Source of the DNA: an uncultured Flavonifractor sp.
GTDB lineage: Bacteria > Bacillota > Clostridia > Oscillospirales > Oscillospiraceae
Length of the DNA stretch: 55,002 nucleotides
Direction of reading: 5' to 3'
NCBI GenBank assembly: GCA_910585415.1
Contig: CAJUDT010000006.1
Span: 1 to 55,002 of the forward strand
Shown: positions 51,860 through 55,002 of the stretch, in pieces
Numbering within the stretch: the stretch's first letter is position 1
Layout of the letters: every line of letters begins with the position of its first letter
Translations under genes and position numbers: made by a program
The notes under the pieces: generated by a model
What the model was told of the DNA's origin: nothing
Database searches by the model: none
Seen by the model: only the letters and a program-made list of their open reading frames with translations

Positions 51860-53291
51860 TGACACTATTCTTCCCTTCAAATATTTTTGGGAACACCTCT
51901 GTCAGGGCGACCGGGCGCTCCATTTTACGCACACTGACGCCGGTGGGCGTCAGACCGTTCCGGGCGATAATCTGGGAAACCGCCTGCTCCATCTGCTTGG
52001 AAAAGGGGGCCACCTTCTGGGGGCAGGCAATGCGGATATCCACCTCCTGGTCCCGGCTGGTGAGGATGATGTCAAACAGCCCCAGAGACTGCACGTCGAT
52101 TTTGAACAGGAAGCGCATGGTGTTTTCCCTGCCCCCGCCGCCGCGCCCCTCTTCCTTCTCTCCGGCGTCCGGGTCCACCCAGAGTTCTGAGAACAACATC
52201 CGCCCGTCCATCTCCAGTGGAATCATGTAGTGGTTGACGGGCATATACACGCTCTCGTTGATGAGCATGGCCGACACCAGCTGCTGAAAAATCTGCTGCA
52301 TCTCGGCGCTGCCCTCCCCCCGCAGGGCCCGGGAGGCGGCGGCAGTCAGATGGTCGGCAAACTGGTTGGCGGCGCTGGTCTGGGCGAACTGGCTGTTTTT
52401 CAGCAGCTGAAGCAGGGCCTCGTCGTCAATCCCCCCCAGCTGATTTTTCAGGGTGCCGTACCCACTGAGCTGGTGGAAGCTCTCCAGCAGCTTTTCCAGG
52501 GAGCCGTTTTCATACCGGGCCACGTCCAGAGCCAGGAGGCTCAGCAGCCCCCGGGCCGTCCCCAAATCGTGGGTGTGGCTCACATAGGAGGACATATAGG
52601 GAAACACCCGCTGCTGAATGAGGGCAAGATTCCCCTTCCGGTCCCCGGCGGCAATGCCGTTTTCCAGCAGGGCCATCAGCTCCCGCAGCTTCTCCCCCCA
52701 GCTGGCGGGCATGGCGTCGGCCATTCCGGCCATGTTCCGCAGGATATTCTGCTCGATGTGGCCGGTGGAGGAATAGTCGGAGTAGCTTTTCAGGAAGTTG
52801 AGGATATCCCCCCGCACCCCCTCGGACCCCGCCCGGGCGTAAGCGTTGCGGAGCAGGGCAAACAGGGCCCCGCCGAAACGGGTCCCCGCCTTAAACTGTC
52901 CTGAGAGAAAGTTCAGCAGCTCCCCCTCGTCCATCTTGAGCATCTCCAGGGCCTTGGACAGCTCCGCGGCGATGCCCTCGCTCATGCCGGAGAGGACCAC
53001 CGTGCCCTCCCGCCCGGCGAACAGGCGGCTGAGTTCCTGGGGCAGGTTGGCCGCCTCCTTCAGCCGCTGAAGAAAGGTCTGGAAGTTGGAATCATACCGG
53101 ACCGCCGAATCTCCCAGCTTGCCGGCGTCCTGCTGCTCGGTGCGCCCGTCGGCCCCGGTCACCCGGCTGGGATCGGTGACATTTTGAATCTGGGAGTTTT
53201 GCGCGCCGTCCTGTGCTACCCCGATATTCCGGTTGGACATCGAGCCGTCATAGCCCGGTACTGGATTGGTTGCTCCTAAAAGGTCTGGCAT
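51846..53291 (-). CDS. FliK-like flagellar protein (YlqG type)
   Basis: A 481-aa protein. Residues 1-75 are polar and probably disordered, 75-375 are helical with no recognised domain, and 395-470 resemble a hook-length-control C-terminal domain (MRFLFKIDVQSLGLFDIILT, then RNGLTPTGVSVRKME). Bacillus has the same pairing, YlqG with YlqH. No signal peptide or membrane segment is present. GAGGTG lies 6 bases before the ATG. It is divergent from cheA across a 96-base gap holding an inverted repeat and promoter elements. Whether it controls hook length, or partners the FlhB-C-like protein for another purpose, is unknown. Confidence 0.72.
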   Translation of the reverse strand: MPDLLGATNPVPGYDGSMSNRNIGVAQDGAQNSQIQNVTDPSRVTGADGRTEQQDAGKLGDSAVRYDSNFQTFLQRLKEAANLPQELSRLFAGREGTVVLSGMSEGIAAELSKALEMLKMDEGELLNFLSGQFKAGTRFGGALFALLRNAYARAGSEGVRGDILNFLKSYSDYSSTGHIEQNILRNMAGMADAMPASWGEKLRELMALLENGIAAGDRKGNLALIQQRVFPYMSSYVSHTHDLGTARGLLSLLALDVARYENGSLEKLLESFHQLSGYGTLKNQLGGIDDEALLQLLKNSQFAQTSAANQFADHLTAAASRALRGEGSAEMQQIFQQLVSAMLINESVYMPVNHYMIPLEMDGRMLFSELWVDPDAGEKEEGRGGGGRENTMRFLFKIDVQSLGLFDIILTSRDQEVDIRIACPQKVAPFSKQMEQAVSQIIARNGLTPTGVSVRKMERPVALTEVFPKIFEGKNSVNVKA

Positions 53292-53323
53292 TTTTCACAC
53301 CTCTGTGATAAACTTAGGAAAAC

Positions 53324-53340
53324 GACTTAATTTTTAAGTC
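53324..53340. promoter_or_regulatory. Inverted repeat between cheA and the FliK-like gene
   Basis: GACTTAA (53324-53330), TTT, TTAAGTC (53334-53340) is a perfect 7+7 palindrome. An overlapping pair AACGAC (53321-53326) and GTCGTT (53342-53347) is also symmetric. It covers the -35 positions of the cheA promoters, so it is a candidate operator for a dimeric regulator of both divergent genes. Confidence 0.45.
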
Positions 53341-53354
53341 CGTCGTTCCGATAA
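53328..53354 (+). promoter_or_regulatory. Sigma-28 (FliA/SigD) promoter for cheA
   Basis: TAAT (53328-53331), 15 bases, TCCGATAA (53347-53354); 10 of 12 positions match TAAA-N15-GCCGATAA with exact spacing. A perfect TATAAT follows at 53357-53362 with only a weak -35 (TTAAGT, 53334-53339), so a second sigma-A start is possible. Confidence 0.72.
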
Positions 53355-53387
53355 ACTATAATGAGATATAAATAAGGTGGTGTTATT

Positions 53388-55002
53388 ATGGGCAGCGGCA
53401 ATGATATCCTGGATATGTACATCTACGAGACCAATACGTTGCTGGAGCAGTTGGAGACAATCGTGCTGGAGGCAGAAAAGGCAGATACATTCTCTCAGGA
53501 GAACGTCAACGAGATTTTCCGCATCATGCACACAATCAAGGGCTCCTCGGCAATGATGGAGTTCGACACGTTAACAACGGTCGCCCACCGTATTGAGGAC
53601 TTGTTCTTCATCATCCGGGAAAATACCATGTCCGTCGTTTCCGAGGCCAACCGTCCCGCCCTGTTTGACCTGGTGTTCCAGTCCATTGACTACTTCCGCG
53701 GGGAGGTGGAAAAGGTGGAGGGCGGAGAGCCTCTTAATAAGGATATCGACAACTTCCTTACAAATATTAATACCTTGATTTCCAAAATTAAAGGGGAGGA
53801 CCCGGCTGAGAGCGCACCCCCGCCCGCGCCGGCCGCCCCTGCGGCTCCGCCGGAGCCCGCCCCCGCGCCGGCCGCCGCCCCCGTCCTCACGGCGGGCAAC
53901 GGGACCTTCCCCTACGCCCTGCTGGTGCGCTTTGACGAGGGCTGCGGCATGGAGAACCTGCGCTCCTTCATGCTGGTCACCTCCGTGCGGGACTTCTGCG
54001 CCCCGGACGACTTCTGCTTTGAGCCCGCCGACGTGGAGACCAACGCCGCCACCTCGGAGATCGTGGCCGAGCAGGGCTTCCTGATGATGTTCAAGAACGA
54101 GGCCGACCGGACCAACGCCATCCCCATCGTCATGGCCGCCGGTTCGGTGCAGGACTACCAGACCCACGACTATCAGGCGCCCCAGGAGGAACCCCAGGCC
54201 GCGCCCCCCGCGGCGGCTCCCGCCCCCAGTGCGGCCGCGCCTGCCGCCGCCCCCGCGCCCAAGCCTGCGGCCCCCGCCCCCAGCGCCAACGCCGGTGCGG
54301 CCCACGCCAAGGAGACCCTCATCAGTGTCAACCTGAGCAAGCTGGACGCGCTGTCCGCCATCGTGGGCGAAATCGTCATCACCGAGTCCATGGTGACCTC
54401 CTCCCCCGACCTGAAGGGCCTGAACCTGGACACCTTCTCCAAGTCCGCCCGGCAGCTGCGCAAGCTCACCGACGAGCTTCAGGACGTGTCCATGTCCCTG
54501 CGCATGGTCCCCGTGTCGGGCACCTTCCAGAAGATGAACCGCATCGTGCGGGACATGACCAAGAAGCTCAACCGCCCCGCCAAGCTCACCCTCATCGGGG
54601 AGAACACCGAGGTTGACAAGACCATCGTGGACTCCATCGGCGACCCCATCATGCACATGATACGCAACTCCATGGACCACGGCATTGAGGAAACCCAGGA
54701 GGAGCGCATCGCCGCCGGCAAGGACCCGGTGGGGGAGATCACCCTCTCCGCCCGGGACACCGGCAGCGAGGTCATCATTGAGATCATTGACGACGGCCGG
54801 GGGGTCAACGACGAGGCGGTGCTGAAAAAGGCCATCCGCCAGGGCATCGCCTCCCCCGATATGGAGTACTCCCACCGGGAGATTCTCAATTTCCTGCTGG
54901 CCCCCGGCTTTTCCACCAACACCGAGGTCACCGAGTTCTCCGGCCGCGGCGTGGGCATGGACGTGGTGAAGCGGGGCGTGGAGGAGCTGGGCGGCTCCGT
55001 GT
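53388..55002 (+). CDS. cheA: Chemotaxis histidine kinase CheA (3' end outside window)
   Basis: The first 538 codons of the chemotaxis kinase; the frame is open at the right edge. The P1 phosphotransfer domain has the phospho-accepting His48 in FRIMHTIKGSS. Two Pro/Ala-rich linkers flank a P2-like domain (about residues 175-260). The P3 dimerisation domain has LDALSAIVGEIVITESMV. The P4 kinase domain starts near residue 370, with N-box HMIRNSMDHGIEE and G1-box-type IIDDGRGV; the G2-type GRGVGMDVV is the last motif seen. The P5 coupling domain is beyond the edge. AAGGTGG lies 7 bases before the ATG. It starts a separate rightward unit rather than sitting between flhA and fliA as in Bacillus; cheW, cheB and cheR may follow outside. 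Confidence 0.96.
   Translation, partial: MGSGNDILDMYIYETNTLLEQLETIVLEAEKADTFSQENVNEIFRIMHTIKGSSAMMEFDTLTTVAHRIEDLFFIIRENTMSVVSEANRPALFDLVFQSIDYFRGEVEKVEGGEPLNKDIDNFLTNINTLISKIKGEDPAESAPPPAPAAPAAPPEPAPAPAAAPVLTAGNGTFPYALLVRFDEGCGMENLRSFMLVTSVRDFCAPDDFCFEPADVETNAATSEIVAEQGFLMMFKNEADRTNAIPIVMAAGSVQDYQTHDYQAPQEEPQAAPPAAAPAPSAAAPAAAPAPKPAAPAPSANAGAAHAKETLISVNLSKLDALSAIVGEIVITESMVTSSPDLKGLNLDTFSKSARQLRKLTDELQDVSMSLRMVPVSGTFQKMNRIVRDMTKKLNRPAKLTLIGENTEVDKTIVDSIGDPIMHMIRNSMDHGIEETQEERIAAGKDPVGEITLSARDTGSEVIIEIIDDGRGVNDEAVLKKAIRQGIASPDMEYSHREILNFLLAPGFSTNTEVTEFSGRGVGMDVVKRGVEELGGSV

Overview
The window is almost entirely a motility and chemotaxis island from a GC-rich, Gram-positive member of the Clostridia, most likely Oscillospirales (Oscillibacter/Flavonifractor-like). 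This placement is an inference. It rests on Bacillus/Clostridium-type components (FliY, CheC, CheD, CheV, FlbD, FlhO/FlhP-like rod proteins, a YlqG/YlqH-like pair), S-layer-homology (SLH) proteins, AAGGAG-type ribosome sites, and high GC. No tRNA, rRNA, CRISPR array, transposase or phage gene was found.

Layout, left to right. (1) 1-8.4 kb is an accessory block: a stand-alone Clp D2-like AAA+ protein, a lipoprotein, an FtsA/SHS2-like ATPase with a Pro-Ala-Val-Gln repeat tail, a methyl-accepting chemotaxis protein, an FtsE-like ABC ATPase without a permease, and a membrane-anchored C39-like cysteine peptidase. (2) 8.6-12.4 kb is the leftward late operon fliD-fliS-fliT-like, behind a good sigma-28 promoter match. 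(3) 12.4-14.1 kb holds a rightward pair, an orphan ParA ATPase and a ComFB-domain protein. (4) 14.2-41.1 kb is one leftward, closely packed fla/che operon of about 31 genes: flgB flgC fliE fliF fliG fliH fliI fliJ fliK flgD (TIGR02530-like) flgE flbD motA motB fliM fliY cheY fliO fliP fliQ fliR flhB flhA fliA flhO flhP cheC cheD cheV and an EAL-HDOD protein. Two sigma-A-type promoter matches lie in front of flgB. (5) 41.6-53.3 kb is a second leftward block: a FliK-like/YlqG-like protein, an FlhB C-terminal-domain protein, a PilZ protein, two very large SLH proteins and a YcgR-like PilZ protein. (6) 53.4 kb to the right edge is cheA, running rightward off the window behind another sigma-28 match.

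How the genes work together. The large operon encodes the rod, MS ring, export gate, export ATPase, stator, switch and sigma-28 (FliA). FliA can then switch on the fliDST-like and cheA units, which carry sigma-28-type sites. Signal flows from the MCP through CheV and CheA to CheY and the FliM/FliY switch. CheC and FliY act as CheY-P phosphatases, and CheD works with CheC. Cyclic-di-nucleotide input is suggested by two PilZ proteins, the ComFB protein and a degenerate EAL-HDOD protein. Flagellin, flgK, flgL, flgM, flgN, csrA, fliW, cheB, cheR, cheW, flhF and flhG are not in the window.

Most worth a second look: the orphan ParA/ComFB pair in an island lacking flhF/flhG; a FliY whose CheY-binding-type motif sits, duplicated, in the central linker; SLH repeats that each keep a single cysteine; the SLH/PilZ/FlhB-C block between cheA and flgB; and composition breaks in the hook protein and the larger SLH protein.
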